DNA of 64,000 nt from an uncultured Agathobacter sp. (GTDB taxonomy: Bacteria; Bacillota; Clostridia; Lachnospirales; Lachnospiraceae). Shown one piece after another: positions 23,995-34,012 of the stretch; positions within the stretch are counted from its first letter, which is position 1, and the number at the start of each line of letters is the position of its first letter. The DNA is taken from NCBI GenBank assembly GCA_910587655.1, contig CAJUND010000002.1:1-64000 (forward strand), written 5' to 3'. The notes beneath the pieces were generated by a model. That model saw nothing but the letters and a program-made list of their open reading frames with translations, made no database searches and had not been told where the DNA came from. Both the position numbers and the translations under genes were made by a program.

Positions 23995-24703
23995 ATCAGC
24001 CATTATAACGGGAGCAAGTTCCGGGATTGGTCTGGCAGTCAGCAGGGTACTGTGTGAACTGGGATATGAAGTATATGGATTCGGACGGGATTTTACGGGG
24101 GATGAAACTGTTTCTTTTGCGAAGCAGACAGCTGGTTTTCACCAGATTGTCTGTGATCTTTTAAACACGCAGGAGCTGTGTGATGCGGTAAAAAAGGCTG
24201 CAGAAGAGACAGAGGTATGTGTACTTGTCAATGCGGCAGGCGTGGGATATTACGGACTTCATGAGGAGCTGAATGTGAAACAGATTCAGACACTGGTCCG
24301 GACAAATCTGGAAGTTCCCTTAATCTTAACCAATCGTCTTCTGCGTGTACTAAAGAAAAACAGGGGATACATCATTAATATCTCATCCGTAACAGCAAAA
24401 CAAAACAGTCCCCGCGGATGCGCCTATGCCGCCACGAAAGCCGGACTTACCAGCTTTGGGAACAGCCTGTTTGAAGAAGCAAGGAAATACGGGGTAAAAG
24501 TGACTTCTATCCACCCGGACATGACAGCCACAAATCTGTACCGGGATGCAGATTTTACCTGCGGAAGCGAACCGGAAAGTTATCTGGAGCCGCAAGAAGT
24601 GGCAGATATCGTCCGCTGTATTTTATCTTTCAGGGACGGCATGACCGTTCCGGAAATCACCATCCGTCCCCAGCTTCACCGGATCAAAAGAAAGCAGAAC
24701 TGA
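23987..24703 (+). CDS. Short-chain dehydrogenase/reductase (SDR)
   Basis: A 238-residue classical SDR. The cofactor motif is TGASSGIGLAV at the N-terminus; NAAGVGYYG is the structural NAG motif; the active-site Ser is in INISSVTA; and YAATKAG holds the catalytic Tyr and Lys. It is an NAD(P)-dependent oxidoreductase of unknown substrate. The start overlaps the end of the radical-SAM gene by 8 bases. A strong hairpin terminator follows. Confidence 0.9.
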   Translation: MNKSAIITGASSGIGLAVSRVLCELGYEVYGFGRDFTGDETVSFAKQTAGFHQIVCDLLNTQELCDAVKKAAEETEVCVLVNAAGVGYYGLHEELNVKQIQTLVRTNLEVPLILTNRLLRVLKKNRGYIINISSVTAKQNSPRGCAYAATKAGLTSFGNSLFEEARKYGVKVTSIHPDMTATNLYRDADFTCGSEPESYLEPQEVADIVRCILSFRDGMTVPEITIRPQLHRIKRKQN

Positions 24704-24722
24704 AAAATAAACAGCAGCGTTA

Positions 24723-24756
24723 AAAATCCCGCCGTACAGACATACGGTGGGATTTT
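24723..24756. terminator. Bidirectional terminator between SDR and activase genes
   Basis: AAAATCCCGCCGTA and TACGGTGGGATTTT form a 14-bp stem (one G-T pair) with a 6-base loop and T/A runs on both sides. It serves the two convergent transcripts. Confidence 0.85.
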
Positions 24757-24773
24757 GCTGTCAGGCGCTTTTT

Positions 24774-27700
24774 CTATGCCTGCTTCTTTAAATTTTTCTG
24801 TGCAGTGGAGAGCATCAGCTTAATACGGTTTAACTGGTTGACCTCGGATGCGCCCGGATCATAGTCAATGGCAACGATGTTGGCATTCGTAAATTCATTG
24901 CGTATTTCCTTAATCACGCCTTTCCCGACAATATGGTTCGGCAGGCAGGCAAACGGCTGTGCGCATACAATGTTTGTAACCCCCTGGTCGATCAGCTCTA
25001 ACATTTCACCGGTTAAGAACCAGCCCTCGCCGGTCTGGTTTCCGCAGGAAACAATGTGTTCCGCCCGCTTTGCAAGGTCGCCGATATATGCGGTCGGCTC
25101 AAAATGCTTACTTTTTGCAAGCTCATCCCTTGCATCCTTCCGCATCCATTCCAGAAATTTAATAATCATATTATTGATATGCCTTGATTTTTCTGTTCCG
25201 CCCAGATTGTCGCTTTTAAAATTCTGGTTGTAGCAGCTGTATAACAGAAAATCAGTAAGGTCCGGAACGACGGCCTCTGCGCCCTCAGCTTCCAGAAGGT
25301 CCACAATATGGTTATTGGCTGCCGGAAGGAATTTAACCAGGATTTCCCCGACAATGCCGACACGCGGTTTCTTTTCATCCGTCATTGGCAGATTGTCAAA
25401 GTCCTTAATAATCTGGCGGCACATCCATTTGTATTTCCGGTGGGAAAGCATTTTTGTGTTTCCAACAAACTGCATGACGCGTTTTTTCCATTTCCGGTGC
25501 AGGGCATTGGCAGAGCCTGCAACCTTTTCATAAGGACGGACACGGTAGAGGCAGCGCATAAAGATATCGCCGAATACCAGTGCATAAAGTCCGTGCTGGA
25601 GAAGGCCGGGCGTCAGCTTAAAGCCCGGGTTTTTCTCCAGGCCGACCATATTAATGGAGATAACCGGAAGACTGGCATATCCTGCCTTTGCCAGTGCGCG
25701 CCGGATAAAACCAATGTAGTTTGTTGCACGGCAGCCGCCCCCGGTCTGTGAAATCAGGACAGCGGTTTTGCTGGTATCTAAATTTCCTGACATAATCGCT
25801 CCCATAATCTGTCCGATCACAATCAGGGACGGATAGCAGGCGTCGTTGTTTACATATTTTAAGCCAATGTCCACGCATTCCCTTGCCGGAACATCCGGAA
25901 TTACCATGTTGTATCCGGCGGCATGGAAAGCCGGAAGCAGCAGGTCAAAGTGGATTGGTGACATCTGCGGACAGATAATGGTATATTCCTTTCGCATTTC
26001 CTCCGTAAATACCACACGGTTGTAGCCTGCAGATTTTATCCGTCGTTTTTCCTGCCGGTTTTCCCTGACGCGGATGGCGGAAAGGAGGGAGCGGATACGG
26101 ATACGTGCAGCCCCCAGGTTGTTTACCTCGTCAATCTTTAAGCAGGTATATATCTTGCCGGAATCTGTTAAAATATCGCTTACACAGTCTGTCGTTACAG
26201 CATCCAGCCCGCATCCGAAGGAGTTTAGCTGGATCAGGTCCAGGTCATCCCTTGTTTTTACAAAATTGGCGGCGGAATAGAGTCTGCTGTGGTACATCCA
26301 CTGGTCCATGACGATTAACGGACGTTCGAGGTTTCCGAGGTGTGAAACGGAGTCCTCGGTCAGAACGCAGATGCCGTAGGAGTTAATCAGTTCAGGAATG
26401 CCGTGGTTGATTTCCGGGTCCACATGGTATGGCCTTCCGGCAAGCACGATACCGCGGCGGCCCGTTTTTTTCATGTAACGGAGAATTTCCTCGCCTTTTT
26501 CCTCCATTTCCCGGCGCATCATTGCCATTTCCTTCCAGCCGTCGGACACGGCGTTTCGGATTTCGCTTTCCGGAATGTGAAATTCCTCTTTAAAACACTT
26601 TACAAGCTGCTTCGAGAGGATTTCCTCACTGGTAAATGCCATAAACGGATTTAAAAACCGGACCTTTCCGCTGGTAATATCATCCACATTGTTTTTAATA
26701 TTTTCAGAATAAGAAGTCACAATCGGACAGTTGTAGTGGTTGTTTGCATCCGGAAACTCATTCCGTTCATAGGGAATTGCCGGATAAAAGATAAAGTCCA
26801 CGTTCTGGTGCATCAGCCATGCCACATGCCCGTGCGCAAGCTTTGCCGGATAACATTCGGATTCACTTGGGATGGAGTCGATACCAAGCTCGTAAATTTT
26901 GCGCGTGGACTGCGGGGAGAGCACAACACGAAAGCCCAGCTTTGCAAAAAATACCGCCCAGAACGGATAATTCTCGTACATATTTAACACCCGCGGAATA
27001 CCGACCGTGCCGCGGACGGCTTCGCTGACGGAAAGCGGTTCGTAGTCAAACAGCCTTTTATTTTTGTATTCAAAAAGATTAGGAATATGTTCCTGGTTTT
27101 TCTCCTTTCCCAGTCCGCGTTCACAGCGGTTTCCCGTGATGTACTGGCGGCTGTCGGAAAACTTATTGATGGTTAGCAGGCAGTGGTTCGTACAGCCTTT
27201 ACAGCGTGCAAGCTTTGTGGTGTAGGAAAGTGCGTTAATCTGCTCAATGGTAAGCATATGTGTTTTGTAATCTGCAGTATGGCGTTCCCTTGCAATTAAC
27301 GCAGCGCCGAAGGCTCCCATAATTCCGGCGATATCCGGACGGGTAACATGTACGCCTGCGATTTTTTCCAGACTCCGTAAAACAGCGTCATTGTAAAAGG
27401 TTCCGCCCTGCACGACAATGTTTTCTCCCAGGTCCTTGGCGTCGGAAAGTTTAATCACTTTAAATAAAGCATTTTTTATGACGGAATAGGCAAGACCGGA
27501 GGAAATGTCGGCGACGCTTGCGCCTTCCTTCTGTGCCTGCTTCACCTTGGAATTCATAAATACCGTGCAGCGGGTGCCCAGGTCAATCGGATTCTTTGCA
27601 AAAAGAGCTTCTTTTGCAAAATCCGAAACTTCAAAATTAAGTGATTTGGCAAAGGTTTCAATGAAAGAACCGCAGCCGCTGGAGCATGCCTCATTTAACT

Positions 27701-29024
27701 GTACGCTGTCCACGGTCTGGTTCTTAATCTTTATGCATTTCATATCCTGGCCGCCGATATCCAGGATACAGTCAACCTCCGGGTCAAAAAAGGCAGCGGC
27801 ATAATAGTGTGCAACCGTTTCGACCTCGCCCTCGTCCAGAAGAAACGCTTCTTTCAGCAGGGCTTCCCCGTAACCGGTAGAGCAGGAGTGGACAATGCGG
27901 GCATTTTCCGGCAGGAGGGAATAAATTTCCTGAATCGAGCGGGTTGCCGTGGCAAGCGGACTTCCGTTGTTGTTACTGTAAAAGGAGTACAGAAGGCTTC
28001 CGTCTTCACCGACCACTGCGACTTTTGTCGTGGTGGAACCAGCATCAATTCCCAGATAACAGTTTCCCTCATAGGATGTTAAATCCGCAGTTTTCACATG
28101 GCTGCTGCCGTGCCGTCTGCGGAAGCTGTCGTATTCTTCCTGGCTGGCAAAAAGAGGGTCAAGCCTTGCAACCTCAAATTCCATTTTGATACCGGAGGAC
28201 AGCTTTTCCAGAACTGCATCCAGCGTCGTCACAGAGTCTTCCTTAGCATTCAGCGCCGAGCCGATTGCGGCAAAAAGGTGTGAATTTTCCGGTACGATGG
28301 TATGTTCGCTGTCCAGATTTAAGGTACGGATAAACGCAGCCTTAAGCTCTGACAAAAAGTGCAAAGGACCGCCTAAAAACGCCACGTGCCCGTGGATTGG
28401 TTTTCCGCAGGCGAGACCGCTGATGGTCTGGTTGACAACCGCCTGGAAAATCGAAGCCGACAAATCCTCCCTGGTCGCCCCTTCATTAATTAAAGGCTGT
28501 ATGTCTGTCTTCGCAAATACGCCGCAGCGGGCGGCAATCGGATAAACCGCCTTGTAATTTTTTGCATACTTATTAAGACCTGAGGCGTCCGTCTGGATTA
28601 ATGAAGCCATCTGGTCAATAAAGGAACCGGTTCCTCCGGCGCAGATTCCGTTCATGCGCTGTTCCACGTTGCCGCCTTCAAAATAGATGATTTTTGCGTC
28701 TTCCCCGCCCAGCTCAATGGCAACATCTGTCTGCGGCGCATAGTGCTGCAGTGCGGTGGATACCGAAATAACCTCCTGTACAAACGGGACGTCCAGGTGC
28801 TTTGCAAGCGTAAGTCCCCCGGAACCGGTAATCACCGGGGCAACGGAAATACTGCCGAGCATATCATATGCTTTTTTCATCAGTGAAGAGAGCGTTTCCT
28901 GGATATTGGCAAAATGTCTTTCATAATCAGAAAAAAGCAGGGAATCCTCCTGGTCCAGCACTGCGATTTTGACTGTGGTAGAACCAATATCAATTCCTAA
29001 TTTATACAAGGATTTGTTCTCCAT
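24774..29024 (-). CDS. Giant 2-hydroxyacyl-CoA dehydratase activase-like protein (two BadF/BcrAD ATPase domains)
   Basis: A 1416-residue cytosolic protein. There are two tandem ASKHA-type BadF/BadG/BcrA/BcrD ATPase domains ([14 protein letters not shown] near residue 8, [16 protein letters not shown] near residue 320), each with GGEDAK/GGQDMK and [16 protein letters not shown] motifs. The Cys in CAGGTGSF is the type that holds a bridging 4Fe-4S cluster in HgdC. They are followed by a DUF2229-type region and a C-terminal dehydratase-like part with several Cys. Activases reduce 2-hydroxyacyl-CoA dehydratases. No dehydratase genes are adjacent, so the physiological target is unknown. The start at 29024 has a GGAGG site; a longer frame to 29072 lacks one. 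Confidence 0.9.
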   Translation of the reverse strand: MENKSLYKLGIDIGSTTVKIAVLDQEDSLLFSDYERHFANIQETLSSLMKKAYDMLGSISVAPVITGSGGLTLAKHLDVPFVQEVISVSTALQHYAPQTDVAIELGGEDAKIIYFEGGNVEQRMNGICAGGTGSFIDQMASLIQTDASGLNKYAKNYKAVYPIAARCGVFAKTDIQPLINEGATREDLSASIFQAVVNQTISGLACGKPIHGHVAFLGGPLHFLSELKAAFIRTLNLDSEHTIVPENSHLFAAIGSALNAKEDSVTTLDAVLEKLSSGIKMEFEVARLDPLFASQEEYDSFRRRHGSSHVKTADLTSYEGNCYLGIDAGSTTTKVAVVGEDGSLLYSFYSNNNGSPLATATRSIQEIYSLLPENARIVHSCSTGYGEALLKEAFLLDEGEVETVAHYYAAAFFDPEVDCILDIGGQDMKCIKIKNQTVDSVQLNEACSSGCGSFIETFAKSLNFEVSDFAKEALFAKNPIDLGTRCTVFMNSKVKQAQKEGASVADISSGLAYSVIKNALFKVIKLSDAKDLGENIVVQGGTFYNDAVLRSLEKIAGVHVTRPDIAGIMGAFGAALIARERHTADYKTHMLTIEQINALSYTTKLARCKGCTNHCLLTINKFSDSRQYITGNRCERGLGKEKNQEHIPNLFEYKNKRLFDYEPLSVSEAVRGTVGIPRVLNMYENYPFWAVFFAKLGFRVVLSPQSTRKIYELGIDSIPSESECYPAKLAHGHVAWLMHQNVDFIFYPAIPYERNEFPDANNHYNCPIVTSYSENIKNNVDDITSGKVRFLNPFMAFTSEEILSKQLVKCFKEEFHIPESEIRNAVSDGWKEMAMMRREMEEKGEEILRYMKKTGRRGIVLAGRPYHVDPEINHGIPELINSYGICVLTEDSVSHLGNLERPLIVMDQWMYHSRLYSAANFVKTRDDLDLIQLNSFGCGLDAVTTDCVSDILTDSGKIYTCLKIDEVNNLGAARIRIRSLLSAIRVRENRQEKRRIKSAGYNRVVFTEEMRKEYTIICPQMSPIHFDLLLPAFHAAGYNMVIPDVPARECVDIGLKYVNNDACYPSLIVIGQIMGAIMSGNLDTSKTAVLISQTGGGCRATNYIGFIRRALAKAGYASLPVISINMVGLEKNPGFKLTPGLLQHGLYALVFGDIFMRCLYRVRPYEKVAGSANALHRKWKKRVMQFVGNTKMLSHRKYKWMCRQIIKDFDNLPMTDEKKPRVGIVGEILVKFLPAANNHIVDLLEAEGAEAVVPDLTDFLLYSCYNQNFKSDNLGGTEKSRHINNMIIKFLEWMRKDARDELAKSKHFEPTAYIGDLAKRAEHIVSCGNQTGEGWFLTGEMLELIDQGVTNIVCAQPFACLPNHIVGKGVIKEIRNEFTNANIVAIDYDPGASEVNQLNRIKLMLSTAQKNLKKQA

Positions 29025-29087
29025 AAAATCTATCCTCCGTAAAATAAATGCATCTTTTATTTTTTTATGCAATATAAATCATTTTCT

Positions 29088-29131
29088 GGAGCAAATCACC
29101 CTGCCATGTAAAACAGCATGTGATTTGCTCC
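29088..29131 (-). promoter_or_regulatory. Long hairpin at the 5' end of the activase transcript
   Basis: GGAGCAAATCAC and GTGATTTGCTCC are perfect 12-bp arms around 20 bases. On the minus strand it begins a few bases after the -10 box, so it would form the very 5' end of the mRNA or serve as an operator. The stretch 29025-29328 otherwise holds only the two promoters. Confidence 0.55.
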
Positions 29132-29134
29132 CCC

Positions 29135-29163
29135 ATTATACTTCACAAACTGACAAAACACAA
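29135..29163 (-). promoter_or_regulatory. Promoter of the activase gene
   Basis: Minus strand TTGTGT (29163-29158) and TATAAT (29140-29135) with 17-base spacing, about 110 bases before the start codon. Confidence 0.65.
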
Positions 29164-29243
29164 TGCACATTATATTAAGAAATTATAAACACAGAACCGG
29201 AATTTTCTAATTATAAAGATTACATGAAGATTTTGAGCCTGCA

Positions 29244-29273
29244 TTGACAAGTCTTCCCAGTTAAACGTATAAT
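29244..29273 (+). promoter_or_regulatory. Promoter of the rhomboid-like gene
   Basis: TTGACA (29244-29249) and TATAAT (29268-29273) with 18-base spacing, 55 bases before the start codon of the rhomboid-like protein gene. Confidence 0.75.
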
Positions 29274-29328
29274 GGATAAATATAATCAGCTGTTGGCATG
29301 AAATATTTTTAGGAGAGATTAAAAAATT

Positions 29329-30213
29329 ATGAACTGGATGGACAAATTAGAACGGAAATGGGGACGTCATGCTGTTCCGAATCTCAGCAGTTATTTTGTG
29401 TTTGCAACCGTAATCGGTTATCTGGTAAACATGGCGGCGCCGGGGCTGATGTCCTTTATGTCCTTTTCTGTTGACGGTATTCTGCACGGACAGATATGGA
29501 GACTTGTCACGTGGATTCTGATGCCTGCGGAGTCCCTTGACATTCTGGGGATTATTTTCCTGCTGTGCGTGCTTTCATGGGGGAGTTCCCTCGAAAACAT
29601 GCTTGGGACATTCCGTCTGAACGTATTTTTGTGGATGGGGGTTATTATCAGCGATATCGGGGGAATTATCGTATATATGATCAGCAGGGTGGTGCTTGGT
29701 CAGGGACTTTCCCCGTTTTTATCCACGTATTATATTCTGATGACACTGCTTCTGGCACTGGCAATGTGTATGCCGGAAGGACAGGTGCGTATCTGGTTCG
29801 TCCTGCCGGTAAAAATGAAATGGTTCCTGGTGTTTGAACTGGTTTATATGGGTTACCAGGTGGTACGGATTTTTGGAATGACAATAGCGGACTATGGAAA
29901 AACCAGCCTTTCATTTGGAATTATTGCCGGATTTATTTTTACGGCTCCCATGATTCTTGCCGTACTGAATATGTTTTTGTTCTTTTATTTTTCAAAAATC
30001 CATATTTCCAGAAAACACAAAAAACGGCAGAAAGAGTTCCGTGCGCAGTTTCGTGAGCCGCGTCCGGGTTCAGGAATTGCAAAGCACAAATGCGCGGTCT
30101 GCGGCAGGACAGAGCTTACAAACCCGGAAATGATGTTCCGTTACTGCAGCAAATGCAGCGGCAACAGGGAATACTGTGAAGAGCACCTGTATTCCCATGT
30201 GCATGTAAAATAG
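29329..30213 (+). CDS. Rhomboid-like membrane protein with C-terminal Cys/His cluster
   Basis: A 294-residue protein with about six membrane segments. WRLVTWILMP and LSWGSSLENMLGTFR resemble the rhomboid superfamily WR motif and the L1/helix-2 ExxxG region, but no GxSG catalytic serine motif is visible, so it is probably a non-proteolytic (derlin- or pseudoprotease-like) member. After a basic linker, the C-terminus has CAVCG, YCSKCSG and YCEEH, a probable zinc-binding module. Role unknown. The ATG follows AGGAGA. The following BMP-type gene is about 40 bases downstream and may be co-transcribed. Confidence 0.7.
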   Translation: MNWMDKLERKWGRHAVPNLSSYFVFATVIGYLVNMAAPGLMSFMSFSVDGILHGQIWRLVTWILMPAESLDILGIIFLLCVLSWGSSLENMLGTFRLNVFLWMGVIISDIGGIIVYMISRVVLGQGLSPFLSTYYILMTLLLALAMCMPEGQVRIWFVLPVKMKWFLVFELVYMGYQVVRIFGMTIADYGKTSLSFGIIAGFIFTAPMILAVLNMFLFFYFSKIHISRKHKKRQKEFRAQFREPRPGSGIAKHKCAVCGRTELTNPEMMFRYCSKCSGNREYCEEHLYSHVHVK

Positions 30214-30256
30214 CGGGAGATTACATGAAATTAAATCAGGATAAAAGGGGATAGCA

Positions 30257-31252
30257 GTGAAGAAAAATTTTATAAGCGGAGGGATTCTTGTTGCTTTTGC
30301 AGTTATTCTTGTTGCGCTTTGCAGCAGAATTAAACCCGTAATAAAGGAAACCGGAGGATTAGAGGAAGAAGTTGAATTACCATTTAAGTTAGGGGTTGTT
30401 CTTCCGGCAGATGAAACGGAAAATTATACGAAAGTGCATATGGACGCTATTATTTCTGCCGCGCAGACTGCAGGAATTTCAGGGGAGGAAATTGTCTGGA
30501 AGGAACGCACGGAAGAAGGGGATGCAAAAGGGGCGGCAGAGGAGCTTGCGGAAGAAGACTGTACCATGGTGATTGCCGTGTGCAGCTGCCATGCAGGGGA
30601 GATGGCGGAGTTTGCCGGGGAAAACCCGCAGGTTCGTACAGTTGCAGTCACGGATACTGAGCTGTTTTCGGAAAGCGAGAATTTTTATACCGCACAGCTG
30701 GATACAAAGGAAGCATGCTATATCGCAGGAGTGACTGCAGGAATGAAGTTAAAGGAGATGCATGAAAACGGTAAAATTCCAAAAGGAAATTACCAGGAAG
30801 ACGGCAGACTGAAAATCGGATACGTGGCAAAATACGATGAGGAACGAAGCGGGACTGAGTACCAGGAGTTTCTGCGGGGAGTCCGCTCGGAATTTTACAG
30901 GGTTACCATGGAAATCCGGTTTACCGGGGTGCGGACGGACCTGGATGCGGAAGCGTCTGCTGCTGATACGCTGGTACGCAGCGGCTGTATTATGATAGGC
31001 TCCAATACAGAGTCTGAACGGGTACTGGATGTTGTGGCGCGTGCACGGGAAAATGGAAACCGGGTATACGCCGTTGGAACCCATGACAGCATGCCGGAAG
31101 ATACCAGCGCGGAATGCATCGGCATTGTGAAAGACTGGACGCAGTATTACCATGAACTGTTTGCGGCAGTTGCGGCAGAACAGGAGATTCCGTCTGTCTG
31201 GAAAAAGGGATATGCAGACGGGGCTGTTACCGTACTGCAGGATAAAAAATAA
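30257..31252 (+). CDS. BMP-family substrate-binding protein (membrane-anchored)
   Basis: A 331-residue protein with one N-terminal membrane segment (about residues 6-22) and a BMP/Med-type periplasmic-binding fold: KLGVVLPAD, CTMVIAVCSCHAG, ACYIAGVTAGM and LKIGYVAKYDEE. BMP proteins usually bind nucleosides for ABC import. Here no permease or ATPase is adjacent and the site before the possible lipobox Cys is unusual (VALC), so it may be a membrane-anchored sensor. The start is GTG behind AGGGGATA. Confidence 0.72.
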   Translation: MKKNFISGGILVAFAVILVALCSRIKPVIKETGGLEEEVELPFKLGVVLPADETENYTKVHMDAIISAAQTAGISGEEIVWKERTEEGDAKGAAEELAEEDCTMVIAVCSCHAGEMAEFAGENPQVRTVAVTDTELFSESENFYTAQLDTKEACYIAGVTAGMKLKEMHENGKIPKGNYQEDGRLKIGYVAKYDEERSGTEYQEFLRGVRSEFYRVTMEIRFTGVRTDLDAEASAADTLVRSGCIMIGSNTESERVLDVVARARENGNRVYAVGTHDSMPEDTSAECIGIVKDWTQYYHELFAAVAAEQEIPSVWKKGYADGAVTVLQDKK

Positions 31253-31271
31253 TCTGTGTACTACTCTGTTG

Positions 31272-31300
31272 TTGACAAATTTTCGCTGTGTCCATATAAT
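31272..31300 (+). promoter_or_regulatory. glnS promoter
   Basis: Consensus TTGACA (31272-31277) and TATAAT (31295-31300) with 17-base spacing; leader of about 63 bases. No T-box features were seen in this leader. Confidence 0.88.
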
Positions 31301-31369
31301 GAATGTAATGCACGCTCTGCGGGGGTATCCAAAGGGCAGGTACACGAACGAAAATAAGGAGTATGGATT

Positions 31370-33046
31370 ATGGAAAATGAATCAGTTTCCAGGAATTTTA
31401 TTGAGCAGATTATTGAGAAGGACTTGGCAGAAGGACGTTGTGAGGCGGTTAAGACAAGGTTTCCACCAGAGCCGAACGGTTATCTTCACATCGGGCATGC
31501 CAAGTCCATTCTTTTAAATTACGGACTGGCAAAAAAGTACGGCGGGGAATTTCATTTCCGGTTTGATGATACGAATCCGACCAAAGAGAAGACAGAATTT
31601 GTAGAATCCATAAAAGACGATGTCAGATGGCTTGGCGCGGACTGGGGGGATAACCTTTTTTACGCATCTGACTATTTTGACCGGATGTACGAGGCAGCAG
31701 TCACGTTGATTAAAAAAGGCAAAGCCTATGTTTCCGACCTGTCTGCGGAAGAAATCAGAAAATACCGCGGTACACTGACAGAGCCGGGGGAAAAGGATCC
31801 CGGAGCAGACAGAAGCGTGGAAGAAAACCTTTTGCTGTTTGCCGCCATGAAAAACGGGGAATTTGAAGACGGAAGCAAGGTACTGCGTGCAAGGATTGAT
31901 ATGTCCAGCTCCAATATCAATATGCGTGACCCGGTGCTTTACCGTGTGGCGCATCTGACACACCATAATACGGGCGACAAATGGTGCATTTATCCCATGT
32001 ATGACTTTGCGCATCCGATTGAAGATGCCATAGAGGGGATTACCCATTCCATCTGCACCCTGGAGTTTGAGGACCACAGACCGCTGTACGACTGGGTGGT
32101 GACAGAGCTGGGATACAGAAATAGTACAGAAGGGACGCCGAAGCAGATTGAGTTTGCGAAGCTTTACCTGACAAATGTGGTGACCGGGAAACGCTATATT
32201 AAGAAACTGGTAGAAGAAAAAATCGTGGACGGGTGGGACGATCCGAGGCTTGTTTCCATTGCAGCACTCAGAAGGCGCGGTTATACCCCGGAGTCCATCC
32301 AGAATTTTGTGGAGCTGTGCGGTGTTTCCAAGGCAAACAGTTCCGTGGATTATGCAATGCTTGAGTACTGTATCCGTGAGGACTTAAAACTCAAACGGAA
32401 GCGTATGATGGCAGTACTGGATCCGGTCAGGGTTGTGATTGACAATTATCCGGCAGGACAGACCGAGCAGCTTACCGTGGATAACAATCTGGAAAATCCT
32501 GAAATGGGACAAAGGCAGGTTCCGTTTACGCGCGAACTCTACATCGAGCGTGAAGACTTTATGGAGGAGCCGCCGAAAAAATATTTCCGTATGTTTCCCG
32601 GAAATGAAGTCCGTCTCATGAATGCATACTTTGTGACATGTACCGGGTGCGAGAAAGATGAAAACGGAAAAGTAACAGTGATTCACTGCACCTATGATCC
32701 TGAGTCCAGAGGGGGAAACAGCCCGGACGGACGCAAGGTCAAGGGAACCATCCACTGGGTTTCAGCGGAGCATGGAAAAAAAGTAACCGTTCGCCTGTAT
32801 GAGAATCTGATTAATGAGGAGCTTGGCGTTTATAATGAAGACGGAAGCTTAAACCTTAATCCGGATTCGCTTACCGTATTAACGGACTGTGTTGTGGAGC
32901 CGGAGCTGCTTGAGGCGAAAGCATATGAAAGCTTCCAGTTTGTGCGCAAAGGGTTTTTCTGCGCTGACTGTAAGGATTCCATGCCGGGACAGCCGGTATT
33001 TAACCGTATCGTGTCAATGAAGAGTTCATTCCGGCTGCCCGTGTAA
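31370..33046 (+). CDS. glnS: Glutaminyl-tRNA synthetase
   Basis: A 558-residue class I synthetase that charges tRNA-Gln with glutamine. The N-terminal catalytic domain has [15 protein letters not shown] (HIGH motif) and [11 protein letters not shown]; the KMSKS-equivalent region is in LKLKRKRMM; the C-terminal anticodon-binding beta-barrel ends in [10 protein letters not shown]. Length matches E. coli GlnRS (554). Its presence implies direct glutaminylation rather than sole reliance on GatCAB. The start has an AAGGAG site and a consensus promoter. Confidence 0.96.
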   Translation: MENESVSRNFIEQIIEKDLAEGRCEAVKTRFPPEPNGYLHIGHAKSILLNYGLAKKYGGEFHFRFDDTNPTKEKTEFVESIKDDVRWLGADWGDNLFYASDYFDRMYEAAVTLIKKGKAYVSDLSAEEIRKYRGTLTEPGEKDPGADRSVEENLLLFAAMKNGEFEDGSKVLRARIDMSSSNINMRDPVLYRVAHLTHHNTGDKWCIYPMYDFAHPIEDAIEGITHSICTLEFEDHRPLYDWVVTELGYRNSTEGTPKQIEFAKLYLTNVVTGKRYIKKLVEEKIVDGWDDPRLVSIAALRRRGYTPESIQNFVELCGVSKANSSVDYAMLEYCIREDLKLKRKRMMAVLDPVRVVIDNYPAGQTEQLTVDNNLENPEMGQRQVPFTRELYIEREDFMEEPPKKYFRMFPGNEVRLMNAYFVTCTGCEKDENGKVTVIHCTYDPESRGGNSPDGRKVKGTIHWVSAEHGKKVTVRLYENLINEELGVYNEDGSLNLNPDSLTVLTDCVVEPELLEAKAYESFQFVRKGFFCADCKDSMPGQPVFNRIVSMKSSFRLPV

Positions 33047-33080
33047 ATCATTTTGTGAAGCGAATTTCCAAATGATTTGC
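33043..33080. repeat. Inverted repeat between glnS and the DUF2225 gene
   Basis: GTAAATCATTT and AAATGATTTGC pair over 11 positions (one wobble) around 16 bases, starting at the glnS stop codon. No T tract follows, so it is a weak terminator candidate or an mRNA processing hairpin. Confidence 0.4.
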
Positions 33081-33112
33081 CATAAAAATAAAAAATAATT
33101 AGGGAGAAAATT

Positions 33113-34012
33113 ATGGGTTTTTTATCAGGATTAGAGAAATTTGGTTTGGGAAAAATTAATAAGGAAAGTCTGTTTGAGGATGATGACAAGGCACAGGAGC
33201 TTTTAGAGAAAAAGAAAGAGGCGGAAAAGGAAGCAGCGGCGAAACAAAAGACTGAATACAAGGAAACGGATTTTCTTCTGTTTAAAACGGTGCACTGTCC
33301 GGTATGTGATGAATCATTCCGTACACGCACTGTTAAAACAGGAAAAGCCAGAAGACTGCAGCCGGATTTTGACCTGCGTCCGCGTTTTTCCAATATAGAT
33401 ACGAACAAATATGACGTGTCTTCCTGCCAGAACTGCGGATATACCGCAATGCACCGTTATTTTCCGCATCTGACAAAAGGACAGATTACGCTGATTAAGG
33501 AAGAGGTATGCAGCAAATTCCAGGCTCCGGAAAATGCTTCGGAAGAACAGCTGGACGCCTATACATACGAGCAGTCCATTGACCTCTATAAGCTTGCGCT
33601 TTACAACACAGTGGTAAAAAAAGGAAAAACAAGCGAAAAGGCATATGCCTGCCTGAAAATTTCCTGGCTGTACCGCGGATGGCTGGAAGAGCTGGAGCAG
33701 CAGGGAATCACAGACGGCGAAGTTGTGGAAAACTGCAAAAAAGAAGAAGCCGAGTATTATGAGGAAGCCTATGAGGGACTGGTTAAGGCAGTTGCATCCG
33801 AAAGCTTCCCGATGTGCGGCATGGAGGAAAGCACAATGAACCTTCTGCTTGCCAATATGGCGTATAAGCTTGGAAAAATAGATGTGGCATCCAAGCTTGT
33901 ATCTTCCATTCTGGTGGCGCCGGCAGCGTCCCATCAGGCAAAGGACCGTGCAATGGATTTGAAAGAAGAAATACTTAAGACGATTCATAGCGAAAAGGGA
34001 GTGGCGGAGTGA
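33113..34012 (+). CDS. DUF2225 family protein
   Basis: A 299-residue cytosolic protein. A charged N-terminal coiled segment (about residues 25-48, rich in K/E/A) is followed by the DUF2225 core with two CxxC pairs (HCPVCDESF and SCQNCGYTA), which probably bind one zinc ion. The helical C-terminal half has TPR-like character. Function unknown; such proteins are common in anaerobic Firmicutes. It overlaps aroB by 4 bases (GTGA), implying coupled translation. Confidence 0.85.
   Translation: MGFLSGLEKFGLGKINKESLFEDDDKAQELLEKKKEAEKEAAAKQKTEYKETDFLLFKTVHCPVCDESFRTRTVKTGKARRLQPDFDLRPRFSNIDTNKYDVSSCQNCGYTAMHRYFPHLTKGQITLIKEEVCSKFQAPENASEEQLDAYTYEQSIDLYKLALYNTVVKKGKTSEKAYACLKISWLYRGWLEELEQQGITDGEVVENCKKEEAEYYEEAYEGLVKAVASESFPMCGMEESTMNLLLANMAYKLGKIDVASKLVSSILVAPAASHQAKDRAMDLKEEILKTIHSEKGVAE

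Noticed and set aside
31301..31369. T-box or glutamine riboswitch before glnS
   Set aside because: The leader is only about 65 bases and shows neither a T-box sequence nor a terminator.
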